Below the pieces are notes generated by a model. It searched no databases and was not told the origin of the DNA. It worked only from the letters and a program-made list of their open reading frames with translations. Positions 44,943 through 53,790 of a stretch of 64,000 bases of DNA are shown here, piece by piece. The first letter of the stretch is position 1. The number at the start of each line of letters is the position of its first letter. The position numbers were made by a program, and so were the translations under genes. Source of the stretch: JBFHIJ01 sp041596515 (GTDB taxonomy: Bacteria > Bacteroidota > Ignavibacteria > Kapaibacteriales > UBA2268); the NCBI GenBank assembly GCA_041596515.1, contig JBFHIJ010000002.1, positions 86,305-150,304 of the forward strand, written 5' to 3'.

Positions 44943-45686
44943 TTATTTAACTACTTTTTTAGCTTCTTCTACATTAGCATTGCTTTGCTGTTCAGCTGAT
45001 TTTGTTAAATCTATAGTTTTGCCATCAGCTAAGGTAACTGCAAGAGGTTGCCATATAGCTCTTAAATTATTCAAATTTTTCCTCATAAAGATATCGTTTT
45101 GATTGTTGATATCGTGTTTATAAGCAGGAGAAACTATATTTTCTTCAGCACCGACTGCGATTTGTTTTTGAATGTTAATAGGGAAACGCTTTACTACTCT
45201 ATTTTGTGGATCCACGGCATTAATATATCCCTGTAAATTGGTTATTGCCTGAGAAGAAGTGTTCTTGATAGTAAATGTTATTACATTTGCATAAACATTA
45301 TCTTGTTCATTATCTTTCATTTCTAAATTTTGGAATTTGAAAGTATGGGTTAAATTAACTTCTGTTTTCAAGGCTGTATTTTTAAGACCTTGTAAAGTAG
45401 CTTGTCTTGATAGAGATTCTTGAGAAACAATAATGTCACCAACTGTTTTTCCAACAATTGAATCTTTCACTCCGCTCAAGCGAGCAATACCTTGATTTAA
45501 AAGAGTAATATCTTTTAAAGATATTAAGTTATCATTCTCTATTTTTTTAGCAATTTCAGTAATATTGTTTTCTGAAAAAATTTCTTTAAGTACCGGTGAC
45601 TTTGGTTCAGCTTGATTACAAGAATATAGACCTGCTGCAATAACAAAAAGAGATACAGCTTTGAGATTTTTAAAAGTTCTAGACAT
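44943..45686 (-). CDS. Lipoprotein with FxLYD-like domain, function unknown
   Basis: 247 residues. A lipoprotein signal peptide ends in a lipobox, GLYSC, with Cys23 as the lipidation site. The middle (about 125-190) has a beta-rich segment with NVITFTIKNTSSQAITNLQG and VDPQNRVVKRF, which resembles the FxLYD/DUF-type domain that follows similar lipoprotein signals in this group. The N-terminal half is helical. A single gene with its own well-matched promoter and a strong terminator. Its substrate or partner is not evident. Confidence 0.8.
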   Translation of the reverse strand: MSRTFKNLKAVSLFVIAAGLYSCNQAEPKSPVLKEIFSENNITEIAKKIENDNLISLKDITLLNQGIARLSGVKDSIVGKTVGDIIVSQESLSRQATLQGLKNTALKTEVNLTHTFKFQNLEMKDNEQDNVYANVITFTIKNTSSQAITNLQGYINAVDPQNRVVKRFPINIQKQIAVGAEENIVSPAYKHDINNQNDIFMRKNLNNLRAIWQPLAVTLADGKTIDLTKSAEQQSNANVEEAKKVVK

Positions 45687-45735
45687 ATCAGCTCCATAAA
45701 GCTTTTATATAACATATTTAATTATTTGGCTTTTA

Positions 45736-45765
45736 CAAAGATAACTAACAAGTAGATATATGCAA
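45736..45765 (-). promoter_or_regulatory. Bacteroidota-type promoter of the lipoprotein gene
   Basis: Minus-strand TTG (45765-45763), a 19-base spacer, then TATCTTTG (45743-45736), 50 bases upstream of the start codon. One of the best matches to the -33/-7 consensus in the window. Confidence 0.7.
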
Positions 45766-45774
45766 TAGAAAAAA

Positions 45775-46662
45775 TTATAATAACGATTTTACAGCACCAT
45801 ATCTTAATCCGTGGGAGCTTATTAGTATCGGTTTATTTATTATCTCAGAAATGCACTGAAGTATTAGAGCACCAGCTCCAATTAAGTCTGCACGTTTAGG
45901 ATGCACTTTGTATTCATTGATTATAGTGTCTACATCACTACTAAGATATCTTTCACAAATATCTGCTAAGTCTTCTTCAGATAAAGTGCTTCCATGTACT
46001 TTATTATCGTCAAAGTCAGGCAAACGTAAAACGGAAGTAGCAATAGTAGTAGCAGTACCACCCACGGCATACACATCTCCTTTGAAACTATCTAAATCTA
46101 GTGATGCGAGTTTTTCCTCAATATAAGCACGAGCTGTAAAAATTTGTTCTGAAGTTGGAGGAGAGGAATGAAGAAATTTTTCAGTGAGTCTTACTGCACC
46201 TATCTGCAAACTATTTCGTTTTGATATTTTAAAATTATCTCCAATGATAAGTTCGGTACTACCACCACCTATATCAATTACTAAAGATTTGTAAGGTTTA
46301 TCCACAGTTCCGAGATAGCTCAGCTCTGCTTCAGTTTCTCCGGAAATAATTTCAATATGTTTACCTAAATGATATTCTATAATTTCTTTTACAATATCTG
46401 CATTTTTAGCATCTCGCATTGCACTGGTAGCAACGGCTTTAACTTTAGTAACTCCATATTTATTAAGTTCAAAACAGTATTTATCGCATATATCTATAGT
46501 ACGTTTAATAGCATCATCATTTATATAATGAGTCTTATCTACACCTTCGCCTATGCGTACAATTTCATGATATTCTTGAATAATATTTAACTCGTCAAAT
46601 TTATATTCAGCAATAATCATTAACATAGTATTTGTACCAATGTCAATCCCTGCTATGCGCAT
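45775..46662 (-). CDS. Ppx/GppA-family exopolyphosphatase / pppGpp phosphatase
   Basis: An ASKHA-fold hydrolase of 295 residues, the short form lacking the C-terminal domain of E. coli Ppx. N-terminal IAGIDIGTNTMLMIIAE is the first phosphate loop. VKAVATSAMRDAKN, ISGETEAELSYLG, then VIDIGGGSTELIIGD (second phosphate loop with the catalytic Glu upstream) and YAVGGTATTIAT are all present. It cleaves inorganic polyphosphate or the 5'-phosphate of pppGpp; the sequence does not decide which. It starts 12 bases after prmA and is probably co-transcribed with it. Confidence 0.94.
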   Translation of the reverse strand: MRIAGIDIGTNTMLMIIAEYKFDELNIIQEYHEIVRIGEGVDKTHYINDDAIKRTIDICDKYCFELNKYGVTKVKAVATSAMRDAKNADIVKEIIEYHLGKHIEIISGETEAELSYLGTVDKPYKSLVIDIGGGSTELIIGDNFKISKRNSLQIGAVRLTEKFLHSSPPTSEQIFTARAYIEEKLASLDLDSFKGDVYAVGGTATTIATSVLRLPDFDDNKVHGSTLSEEDLADICERYLSSDVDTIINEYKVHPKRADLIGAGALILQCISEIINKPILISSHGLRYGAVKSLL

Positions 46663-46674
46663 CAGAAAACCTCA

Positions 46675-47517
46675 TTATTTAACTTTAAATTTAATACCAA
46701 CCCACTCTTCATCTTGTTTTACTTCGATTAACTCAAAGCCAAGTTCAGTGGCAGGCAAGATTACATCATCTTTATGATAGACAAGAATCCCTGAAACTAA
46801 AAGAGTACCTTTGCTTGCTAATAAACTATGATAGAATTTAGGTAAGAATTCTAAAATTATGTGCAAATTGATGTTGGCAGCTATCCCATCAACTGGTGGC
46901 ATATCTAACGCATCAATTTCAGAAAGGACCAACTCTATATTATTGCATTCATTATTTACGACGTTTTCTTGCGAATTATCTATACTCCAATGATCATTAT
47001 CAAAAGCATAAATATATGAAGCACCCAATTTTTCGGCAAGAATTGCTAAAACTCCTGTACCTGTTCCTGCATCTATCCATCGAGAACCTTGTTTTACTTC
47101 ATCTTCCATGAGTTGGCATACTAAACGAGTTGTAGAGTGTGTACCAGTACCAAAAGACATTTTGGGATTAATATATAGTTTTATTTCTTCGTATAGTTCA
47201 TCTTTTTTCCAAGTAGGTGCTATACCAATCTTATCTGAAACATGAATAGCCTGGACGGATTTTTCCCATTCTTCATTCCAGTTCTTTTCTTCAATGGTTT
47301 CTATCTTTTCAATTTTTGCGGAGGGTAATAAGATGTTAAATTTTGCTTGAATATCAGATTTAAGCTTATCGTTAAATTTCTCTTTATCGAAAGAAATAAT
47401 CAGTTTGTCTAATTTTTCCTCAATACCTATATACTCATATTCGTCTATTATTGCATAAACTAAATCGTAATACTCTTCGTAAACTGATATAGATAGATTG
47501 ATATACTGTTTTTTCAT
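46675..47517 (-). CDS. prmA: Ribosomal protein L11 methyltransferase
   Basis: A SAM-dependent methyltransferase that trimethylates L11. The 280 residues begin with a ferredoxin-like N-terminal substrate domain and then the Rossmann core: MSFGTGTHSTTRLV is the hallmark PrmA loop, followed by WIDAGTGTGVLAILAEKLGA (motif I) and IAANINLHIILEF, where NPPY-type enzymes have the (N/D)PPY motif. First gene of the prmA-ppx pair, divergent from the KdsC-like gene. Confidence 0.94.
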   Translation of the reverse strand: MKKQYINLSISVYEEYYDLVYAIIDEYEYIGIEEKLDKLIISFDKEKFNDKLKSDIQAKFNILLPSAKIEKIETIEEKNWNEEWEKSVQAIHVSDKIGIAPTWKKDELYEEIKLYINPKMSFGTGTHSTTRLVCQLMEDEVKQGSRWIDAGTGTGVLAILAEKLGASYIYAFDNDHWSIDNSQENVVNNECNNIELVLSEIDALDMPPVDGIAANINLHIILEFLPKFYHSLLASKGTLLVSGILVYHKDDVILPATELGFELIEVKQDEEWVGIKFKVK

Positions 47518-47607
47518 ATCATACTCAATAAATATGTAAATAGGCTATTTTATATTTTAACTAATTTGCTTATGTTTCGTATATAATTTGTAAGCATAAT
47601 TAATATA

Positions 47608-47615
47608 CAAAAATA
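47608..47615 (-). promoter_or_regulatory. Putative -7 element of prmA-ppx
   Basis: Minus-strand TATTTTTG matches TAnnTTTG, about 90 bases upstream of prmA. The plus strand of the same gap has TATAATTTG (47582-47590), a near-match for the divergent KdsC-like gene. Confidence 0.35.
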
Positions 47616-47626
47616 GCTAAACTTCT

Positions 47627-48151
47627 ATGATTTTAAAAGACCTTAAACTAAAGATACAAAAAGTAAAATTATTAGTAATGGATGTAGATGGTACATTGAC
47701 AGATGGAGCAATGTATTATAGCGATTCCGGCGAAGCTTTGAAGAGGTTTTCTACCCGAGATGGCATGGGAATAACACTTATTAAAAAAGCCGATATAAAA
47801 ACGGCTATATTAACAAGTGAAAACTCCATCATCGCTCAAAAAAGAGCTCAGAAATTGAAAATAGATAAAATAGTTTTACACTCTACAGATAAAACTACCT
47901 CACTACATAATTTGTGCAATGATTTTGGTATATCATTAGAAGAAATTGCATATATTGGAGACGACGTTAATGATTTGCATGCAATAAAAATAGCCGGATT
48001 TTCGGCTTGTCCTTCAGATGCAGTTGAAAGTATTAGAAATACTGTAGATTATATTTGTGTGCATAGTGGAGGAAACGGAGCTGTAAGAGAGCTCTGCGAA
48101 ATGATACTTAAAGGTCAAGATAAACCAATTATTTTAAAAGAAAACTGGTAA
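47627..48151 (+). CDS. kdsC: KdsC-like HAD phosphatase (Kdo-8-phosphate phosphatase)
   Basis: A 174-residue HAD phosphatase without a cap domain, the KdsC/type C0 length. Motif I DVDGTLTDGAMYYSDSG has the two catalytic Asp; motif II is ILTSEN (Ser at the phosphate site); motif III/IV are the conserved Lys region and YIGDDVNDLHAIKIAG. In the Kdo pathway it hydrolyses Kdo-8-phosphate to Kdo for lipopolysaccharide synthesis. No kdsA/kdsB gene is adjacent, so acylneuraminate-9-phosphate phosphatase is an alternative. Confidence 0.88.
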   Translation: MILKDLKLKIQKVKLLVMDVDGTLTDGAMYYSDSGEALKRFSTRDGMGITLIKKADIKTAILTSENSIIAQKRAQKLKIDKIVLHSTDKTTSLHNLCNDFGISLEEIAYIGDDVNDLHAIKIAGFSACPSDAVESIRNTVDYICVHSGGNGAVRELCEMILKGQDKPIILKENW

Positions 48152-48156
48152 ACATT

Positions 48157-48164
48157 AAAGGAGG
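48157..48164 (+). promoter_or_regulatory. Strong Shine-Dalgarno site of the YtxH gene
   Basis: AAAGGAGG ending five bases before the ATG at 48170, a near-perfect ribosome-binding site. Most genes in this window have weak or none, so this gene is probably translated at a high rate. Confidence 0.75.
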
Positions 48165-48169
48165 ATACC

Positions 48170-48574
48170 ATGGGTAAAGAAACTGATACTTACACGAAAG
48201 GCTTTTTACTTGGAGCTATCGTTGGTGGCGTAGCTGGTGCAGTAACAGCATTACTTTTTGCTCCTAAAAGCGGAGCTGAGCTTAGAAGAGACATTGCTGA
48301 TTCTTCTACACAGATGTACGATAAAAGTAAAGACTATTTCGTAACTGTAGAAGACACTGTAAGCAAAGCTGTTTCTAAAACAGTTAATGAAGGCAGAATA
48401 AAAGCTCAAGGCATAATTGAAAATGCTAAACAACAAGCGGAAGGTATAATTGAAAATGCTGAACACGTACTAAACGACGCTAAAAATAAAGCATATCAGG
48501 TTAAAGATGCAGCTAAAGCCGGTGCTGATACGTTCCGTGACGAAATGAAAGCTGCAGGATATAAGAAAGGATAA
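48170..48574 (+). CDS. YtxH-domain membrane-associated protein
   Basis: 134 residues with the YtxH pattern: a single hydrophobic segment (about 10-31, GFLLGAIVGGVAGAVTALLF) ending APKSGAELRRD, followed by an amphipathic, LEA/apolipoprotein-like helix with repeated IIENAKQQAEGIIENAE-type heptads. YtxH proteins are general-stress membrane proteins of unknown mechanism. It follows a strong RBS and is paired with the DUF948-like gene 5 bases later, the same pairing found in many bacteria. Confidence 0.88.
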   Translation: MGKETDTYTKGFLLGAIVGGVAGAVTALLFAPKSGAELRRDIADSSTQMYDKSKDYFVTVEDTVSKAVSKTVNEGRIKAQGIIENAKQQAEGIIENAEHVLNDAKNKAYQVKDAAKAGADTFRDEMKAAGYKKG

Positions 48575-48579
48575 TTAAT

Positions 48580-49056
48580 ATGATTGATATTATGCTAAAA
48601 ATTACAGCATTAGCAGCATTACTATCAATCACTTTACTTGCATTTATGGCGATGTCAACTCTTTCAAAATTTAACAAGTCATTTAACACAATTATTGATA
48701 ATATAAAAAATGTCACTAATGACTTGAGTTCTGCTAAAGATAAAATTATTGAACTAGTTGACGGTTTGAATCTTCTGAGAGAAGATTTAAGTAAGAAAAT
48801 GGTTGAAATTACTGATTTGAAGAACTCTACTCAAGAATCTTTGCAACACTTTAATGAAATGAGTGTCAAAGTAAAAAATACAAGTGAAAAAGTAGAGGAG
48901 AGGATGGATCAAATAACAGGGATATTCAAACCATTTGAGATACTTGTAGAGTCAGTATATGATAAAATTGCTCAACCTGTCAATCAGTCAGCACATTTTA
49001 TTGGTGCAGCAGTTAAAGCGATTGGAGTATTTGTAAGTAAAGTATCGAATAAGTAA
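48580..49056 (+). CDS. DUF948-like single-TM coiled-coil protein
   Basis: 158 residues: an N-terminal TM helix (about 6-26), then a long heptad-rich coiled coil (about 27-135) like DUF948 proteins, which often follow ytxH-type genes. The C-terminus HFIGAAVKAIGVFVSKVS is short and amphipathic. Start at 48580 immediately follows the previous stop. No enzyme function; probably an envelope-stress protein acting with YtxH (inference). Confidence 0.8.
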   Translation: MIDIMLKITALAALLSITLLAFMAMSTLSKFNKSFNTIIDNIKNVTNDLSSAKDKIIELVDGLNLLREDLSKKMVEITDLKNSTQESLQHFNEMSVKVKNTSEKVEERMDQITGIFKPFEILVESVYDKIAQPVNQSAHFIGAAVKAIGVFVSKVSNK

Positions 49057-49058
49057 GT

Positions 49059-49095
49059 AAAAAGCCGTTTAAAATCAATTAAACGGCTTTTTTTT
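49059..49095. terminator. Bidirectional terminator between DUF948-like and membrane-protein genes
   Basis: AAAGCCGTTTAA (49061-49072) pairs perfectly with TTAAACGGCTTT (49079-49090), with a 6-base loop and flanking A- and T-runs. It serves the plus-strand KdsC/ytxH unit and the minus-strand gene at 49118. Confidence 0.9.
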
Positions 49096-49117
49096 AAGTT
49101 ATATAATCTTTTTTTTA

Positions 49118-49639
49118 TTAAGCTTCTATAGCTACAGTAGATTTAGAGTATTTGTTTGCTAAAGCATAACTACCAAACATCAATACTGAGAATAACATAG
49201 AAGATGTCAACGTATTTCTAAAGAAAGGTATTGCCGCAGTGTAACAAGCTGTCAAACCTGCAAAATCATATGTGTAGATCCCAGATGTTGCCCAAACAAA
49301 AAAGTTTGTTATAATAAAAAACTGCACTGCAGAAGCTATTGAAGTAACTGCTACATTTTTTGCGTTTGGTTTAGATACAAATTTTCTACCCATCCAAATA
49401 GCTAAAAGGAAAGAACCATAAACAGCAAACATAGTGCTATGGAATCCAAAATAAGCGTCAGTAATAAACATCGCAACTATCGGAATAACATATGCTAGCT
49501 TATTCTTAATCAAAGCTCCACCAAAGAGGGCAATAGCCAAAACAGGAGTAAAGTTTGGTAATCCGATAAAAAATCTGGAAAAAGCAGCAATCGCAATCAA
49601 AGCAATTACTATAAAAAGATTAGTGTTTTTTTCAGTCAT
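49118..49639 (-). CDS. Six-helix membrane protein (DUF6580/ECF S-component-like)
   Basis: 173 residues, almost all hydrophobic, with about five to six TM helices. Resembles DUF6580 and small ECF transporter S-components: the first helix ends AAFSRFFIGLPNFTPVLAIA, followed by GGALIKNKLAYVIPIVAMFI and FHSTMFAVYGSF. The two families are similar in topology and the substrate (often a vitamin or cobalt) is unknown. No riboswitch is evident upstream and no ECF ATPase is near. Confidence 0.75.
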   Translation of the reverse strand: MTEKNTNLFIVIALIAIAAFSRFFIGLPNFTPVLAIALFGGALIKNKLAYVIPIVAMFITDAYFGFHSTMFAVYGSFLLAIWMGRKFVSKPNAKNVAVTSIASAVQFFIITNFFVWATSGIYTYDFAGLTACYTAAIPFFRNTLTSSMLFSVLMFGSYALANKYSKSTVAIEA

Positions 49640-49787
49640 GATAATTCACATTTTTTTATGTTATACAAATTATATTTACTGCATGCAAAATAACGCATAA
49701 TAGCGAATATTCCTAATCATACAGATAAAAAAGGAAAAGGTATTTACAAATATTAGTTTACATAATATATATTATATGCCATATATA

Positions 49788-49964
49788 TTATTCGTCATCT
49801 AACATAGTTTTTATTGTTTTTAAAACTTCTGGATCTGCAACACTGACTCTCGCTTGAATTTTAGACATCATCTCTTTAGCAACGAGCTCACGAAGTAATT
49901 TGTCATCATTTGACATATTATCTTGTTTTTCGGGAAGCTTTTTAGAATTATTCTTTTTTGACAT
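49788..49964 (-). CDS. Small hypothetical protein (58 aa)
   Basis: An open frame of 58 residues from the ATG at 49964, with GGAG 8 bases upstream, ending at 49788. Composition is Lys/Glu-rich and helical: a polar N-terminus (MSKKNNSKKLPEKQ), then LLRELVAKEMMSKIQARV and EVLKTIKTMLDD. It lies 56 bases downstream of pyrC on the same strand and reads as a natural small gene by codon pattern and RBS. I do not recognise a family. Confidence 0.55.
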   Translation of the reverse strand: MSKKNNSKKLPEKQDNMSNDDKLLRELVAKEMMSKIQARVSVADPEVLKTIKTMLDDE

Positions 49965-50020
49965 TTTGCAATCTCCATAAATTATATGTTTATATATAAA
50001 CGAGATACTTCAGCAAAATA

Positions 50021-51304
50021 TTATAGCACTGACTCAATTATTTGATTGTTGTTGATAATCATTTTTGCTCTACCTTTGAATTTATAGCCATCGAATGGAG
50101 AATTCAAAGATTTTGATTTTGAATTATTTCTGCTATAAGTCCATTCTTCTTCAGGTGCAAATATACTAATATTAGCTTTTGCATCTTTTTCGAAAGATAT
50201 CTGATCTAAACCGCATATATTTCTCGGATTTACAGACATTTTCTCAATTAACTGATTTAAAGTTAAATGTCCTGGTTCCACAAGAGCAGTAATTGCAACA
50301 CCAAGAGCTGATTCAAGCCCTAAAATACCATTAGGAGCGCGTTCAAATTCAACTTCTTTTTCATGTAATGCATGAGGTGCATGATCTGAAGCGATACAGT
50401 CTATAGTTCCATCTTTTAAGCCTTCAATGATAGCATCAATATCAGTATTACCTCTTAGAGGAGGATTCATTTTGTAATTTGGATCATATTTTTCCATGTG
50501 GCTATCATCTAAGAAAAAATGATGCGGCGTTACTTCTGCAGAAACACGCTGTCCATTAGCTTTGGCATCTCTTACTAATTTGATAGCACCATGAGTACTA
50601 ATATGTGAAACATGGTATCTCCTATTACCTAAGTAATTTGCTAACATCAAATCTCTTGCTACCATTATATCTTCTGCAATAGTTGGATAGCCTTTCAGAC
50701 CTAATTTATATGATTGAGGTGTTTCATTAACAGCAAAATCATGAGTAAGATGAGTATCTTCACAGTGCTGTGATATAAGTAAATCATGACTTGAAGCATA
50801 ATCAAAAGCACGACGCATTACTTCAGTATCAGCGATTGATGCACCATCATCTGTAAATAAAACTGCACCATATTCCATCATTTCTAGCATAGGTGCTATT
50901 AATTTACCTTCCCTGTTTTTTGTTAAAGCGCCTGAAACGTGAACATCAACAGCTAAACCTTTTGATTTAACTTTTATATAAGAAATTACAGTAGCGTTAT
51001 CTATTGCCGGATCAGTGTTTGGCATACAGACTACGCCAGTAAAACCACCATTTGCAGCACAATTTGTACCTGTTCTGATATCTTCTTTATATTCGAAGCC
51101 CGGTTCTCTAAGATGCACATGCATATCAAATAGACCCGGTGAAGCAACTAACTTTGTACCGTCGATAGTTTGTGTATCGTTATCAACTTGTGCTGAATCT
51201 TTTGAAGAATGACAGATTATACCATCCTTAATCCAAAGATTTCGAATCTCGTCCAACCCTTCGTAAGGATTGATAACTCTAATGTTCTGGATGTAAATAT
51301 TCAA
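50021..51304 (-). CDS. pyrC: Dihydroorotase
   Basis: Zinc hydrolase of pyrimidine synthesis that interconverts N-carbamoyl-aspartate and dihydroorotate. At 427 residues it is the class I (long) form. The metal-binding HVHLREPGFEYKEDI near 62-76, GFTGVVCMPNTDPAIDN, HVSHISTHGAI with metal-binding His, and IASDHAPH with the catalytic Asp are all present. Distal part of the region's minus-strand genes; GGAGG lies just ahead of its ATG. Catalytic residues complete, so a real enzyme rather than a PyrC' scaffold. Confidence 0.96.
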   Translation of the reverse strand: MNIYIQNIRVINPYEGLDEIRNLWIKDGIICHSSKDSAQVDNDTQTIDGTKLVASPGLFDMHVHLREPGFEYKEDIRTGTNCAANGGFTGVVCMPNTDPAIDNATVISYIKVKSKGLAVDVHVSGALTKNREGKLIAPMLEMMEYGAVLFTDDGASIADTEVMRRAFDYASSHDLLISQHCEDTHLTHDFAVNETPQSYKLGLKGYPTIAEDIMVARDLMLANYLGNRRYHVSHISTHGAIKLVRDAKANGQRVSAEVTPHHFFLDDSHMEKYDPNYKMNPPLRGNTDIDAIIEGLKDGTIDCIASDHAPHALHEKEVEFERAPNGILGLESALGVAITALVEPGHLTLNQLIEKMSVNPRNICGLDQISFEKDAKANISIFAPEEEWTYSRNNSKSKSLNSPFDGYKFKGRAKMIINNNQIIESVL

Positions 51305-51394
51305 GATGCCTCCTATTCTTTGAGCTATATTTTAATTTAGTTTATCATTGCAAAATAAGATATTTGTGCTTCTAATTCAAAAATAAAATATAAA

Positions 51395-51425
51395 ATGCTA
51401 TTTACTTATGTTAAGTAAATAGCAT
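51395..51425 (-). terminator. Terminator of the ChaN-like gene operon
   Basis: Minus-strand stem ATGCTATTTACTT / AAGTAAATAGCAT (13 bases, 5-base loop), followed by a T-rich tail. It lies 30 bases past the stop at 51455. Confidence 0.85.
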
Positions 51426-51454
51426 AACAGATTGTAATATATATTGAATACTGG

Positions 51455-52396
51455 CTAATTAGTCTTAGTCATATCTTTATCCACAACGATAATAAAATCT
51501 GCTTTGTTCAGATATTCTTCTTCTAATTCATCTACATTTTCTTGCTCTACTGTAGAAATAGTCATAATATTCAAGCTATTATTAGACTTTTTTAAATACC
51601 AATAGATTCCCTCAAAATTATCAGAATGGTAACTACCATTCAAATGTAGAAATATAAAGTCAGATTTTAGATTTTTAAGAATAAAGTATGCCATAGTTGC
51701 ATCTTTAACTGCTTGAGCTTCAGCTATATATGTTATTTCTGGTTTTTTCATCATTCCTGATGTATGCGTCATTGGCATTTTTTTATTTATTGATGTGTCA
51801 GCACTAATTTCTTTTTTAGAATGCATAGCCATCGGAACCATTAAAGATGCATATCCGGGAAGAGTTGCGTCAAATTTAATAGGAAGTGGTGCAATATAAG
51901 AATGTGCATCATTGCTTAATATTCCAAGCTTGTCTAAACCATTTCTTGCAACATAGCCTGCGTATCTTCTAGGAATATTTGTAGCAATAAAATTTATTGT
52001 ATTTTCTTTAGCAAAGTCAAATATAGGCTTATAATCAGTAGTGAAATTGTCCCATAGTTTAGCTTCTTTTGAGAAATATTTTTCTGTAATCTGATCTTGC
52101 ATATATTCGTTTACAATGATTTGGTCGTCCGATTCGAACATTTCAGCACCAATTATAACTTTCCCATTGTTTTCTTCAAAGATTGATTTAGTCAGTTTAA
52201 ACTGTAAATAATGTGAAATTGAATTGTTGTGATATTCTCCAAATAAAATAACTTCAGAGTCTTCTGCTTTGTCTATAATATCTGAATAATCTACCTCTTC
52301 CCCATCTTTATCAAATATTTTATATGATATAGGATTGTCATCTGCTTTAGACGATGCGAAAAGAAATAAACTTAGGAAAAATATTAATATTTTCAT
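51455..52396 (-). CDS. Exported ChaN/Tiki-like (haem-binding uptake) protein
   Basis: 313 residues with a signal peptide MKILIFFLSLFLFASSKA. The ChaN (DUF399) core begins VILFGEYHNNSISHYLQFKL with the GEYH-N metal/haem-binding motif, followed by IGAEMFESDDQ and, at the end, FIFLHLNGSYHSD. ChaN-type proteins bind haem in some bacteria; related Tiki-fold members are peptidases. The role here is therefore unproven. Last gene of the PTPS-folE-rnhB-chaN operon, 8 bases after rnhB. Confidence 0.82.
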   Translation of the reverse strand: MKILIFFLSLFLFASSKADDNPISYKIFDKDGEEVDYSDIIDKAEDSEVILFGEYHNNSISHYLQFKLTKSIFEENNGKVIIGAEMFESDDQIIVNEYMQDQITEKYFSKEAKLWDNFTTDYKPIFDFAKENTINFIATNIPRRYAGYVARNGLDKLGILSNDAHSYIAPLPIKFDATLPGYASLMVPMAMHSKKEISADTSINKKMPMTHTSGMMKKPEITYIAEAQAVKDATMAYFILKNLKSDFIFLHLNGSYHSDNFEGIYWYLKKSNNSLNIMTISTVEQENVDELEEEYLNKADFIIVVDKDMTKTN

Positions 52397-52404
52397 GTTT
52401 AGCC

Positions 52405-53028
52405 TTAAAATATAGATTCTTGATTTGAAAAATATTTTCTTAAAAAAGTATTTCTGTGATGAGGAGTAATTCCATATTTATCAATAGCTTCAAAGTGAGC
52501 TTTAGTGCCATAACCTTTATGATTTGCAAAACCATATTCAGGATATTTTGAAGCAATATTATTTATTACCCAGCTGTCACGGTATACTTTTGCAATGATA
52601 GATGCAGCTGAAATAGTTAAAGATTTACTATCTCCAGCTACAATTGTTTGATAAGGGATAGAAATATCATTAAATCTATTCCCGTCTATTAAAAGATAAT
52701 CTGGTCTTTTACTCAAATTTTCAATTGCAAGATGCATGGCTTTAAAAGTAGCCTGAAGTATATTTATTTTATCAATTTCTTCAGGTGTAATCATACCTAT
52801 AGAATAAATAACATTACTTTTCAATAAAGTAAAAATAGATTCTCTTTTTGCAACGCTAAGCTTTTTAGAATCATTTAGACCATCTATCATAAATCCATGT
52901 TCCGGGAAAATCACTGCAGCAGCTACTACAGGACCTGCTATACAGCCTCTCCCCACTTCATCCACGCCTGCAATAATCCTATATTCTGATTGCAGATGTT
53001 CTTCTATATCTGAATTAGGAAAAGTCAT
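52405..53028 (-). CDS. rnhB: Ribonuclease HII
   Basis: Removes RNA from RNA-DNA hybrids and nicks at single ribonucleotides. 207 residues of the usual length. Catalytic carboxylates: the DEVGRGCIAGPVVAAAV segment (Asp and Glu), DGLNDSKKLS, IDGN and AASIIAKVYRDS with its Asp. Its start follows the folE stop with no base between (TAAATG), so translation is coupled. Confidence 0.96.
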   Translation of the reverse strand: MTFPNSDIEEHLQSEYRIIAGVDEVGRGCIAGPVVAAAVIFPEHGFMIDGLNDSKKLSVAKRESIFTLLKSNVIYSIGMITPEEIDKINILQATFKAMHLAIENLSKRPDYLLIDGNRFNDISIPYQTIVAGDSKSLTISAASIIAKVYRDSWVINNIASKYPEYGFANHKGYGTKAHFEAIDKYGITPHHRNTFLRKYFSNQESIF

Positions 53029-53781
53029 TTAAAAATTATGATTAATAAGAGTCATAAATTCGTTTCTAAGTTTCAAATTATGGAGTAAATAACCTCGCAT
53101 TACAGAAGTCGTCATAAGTGCTTTCTCTTCAGACCCTCTAACACCTCTTGCTATCATGCAATAGTGCCTAGCTTTAATAACAACACCTAAAGCTTTAGGT
53201 TGTAAAATATCTTCTAAGTAGTCTGCTATTTGTTCACCTAATTCTTCTTGAATTTGTCCTCGTCTGGAAAACCATTCAACTATTCTGGAAAGCTTCGAAA
53301 CACCAATAACATATTTACCAGGAATATATCCTATTACTGCTCTGCCTGAAATTGGTTCCCAATGATGAGAGCAAACTGACATCACTTCAATGCCTTCGCT
53401 AATTACTAAATTATCAACCTTTTTACGATTAGGAAATACAGTCATTTTAGGAGGCTCTTCATACCTACCTTTGAATAATTCATTAACATACATCTTGGCT
53501 ATGCGAAGAGGTGTTTCAGTACTATTTGGATCTTTAAGAGAAATCCTCAGAATATCTAAAACCTCTTTGAATTTATTTTCTAGATGGTTAATCATCTCAA
53601 CTCTTTCAGTTTCAGATATAGTACGATTACCATTCGAATCAAACAACTCGTGCCCTAATGCATTAAATCGCGGGAAAATATCTAAGGCTTGAGAATTATC
53701 ATTTGTATTTACCAGTTCATGTGAATTATTTACTTCAGTAGGTAAACTGTTAGATGGTACTATTTCACTTTTATCGCTCAT
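53029..53781 (-). CDS. folE: GTP cyclohydrolase I, CSHH variant
   Basis: Opens GTP to 7,8-dihydroneopterin triphosphate, the first step of folate, tetrahydropterin and queuosine-type pathways. 250 residues with an extra N-terminal ~55. Zinc ligands: Cys137 and His139/140 in VCSHHWEPISG and Cys208 in HYCMIARGV. The usual C-E-H-H motif reads C-S-H-H, as in a known subgroup. VIGVSKLSRIVEWFSRR and GQIQEELGEQIADYL are typical. It follows the PTPS-family gene by 9 bases, so they probably work together on pterin or 7-deazaguanine synthesis. Confidence 0.92.
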   Translation of the reverse strand: MSDKSEIVPSNSLPTEVNNSHELVNTNDNSQALDIFPRFNALGHELFDSNGNRTISETERVEMINHLENKFKEVLDILRISLKDPNSTETPLRIAKMYVNELFKGRYEEPPKMTVFPNRKKVDNLVISEGIEVMSVCSHHWEPISGRAVIGYIPGKYVIGVSKLSRIVEWFSRRGQIQEELGEQIADYLEDILQPKALGVVIKARHYCMIARGVRGSEEKALMTTSVMRGYLLHNLKLRNEFMTLINHNF

Positions 53782-53790
53782 TACTTGCCT

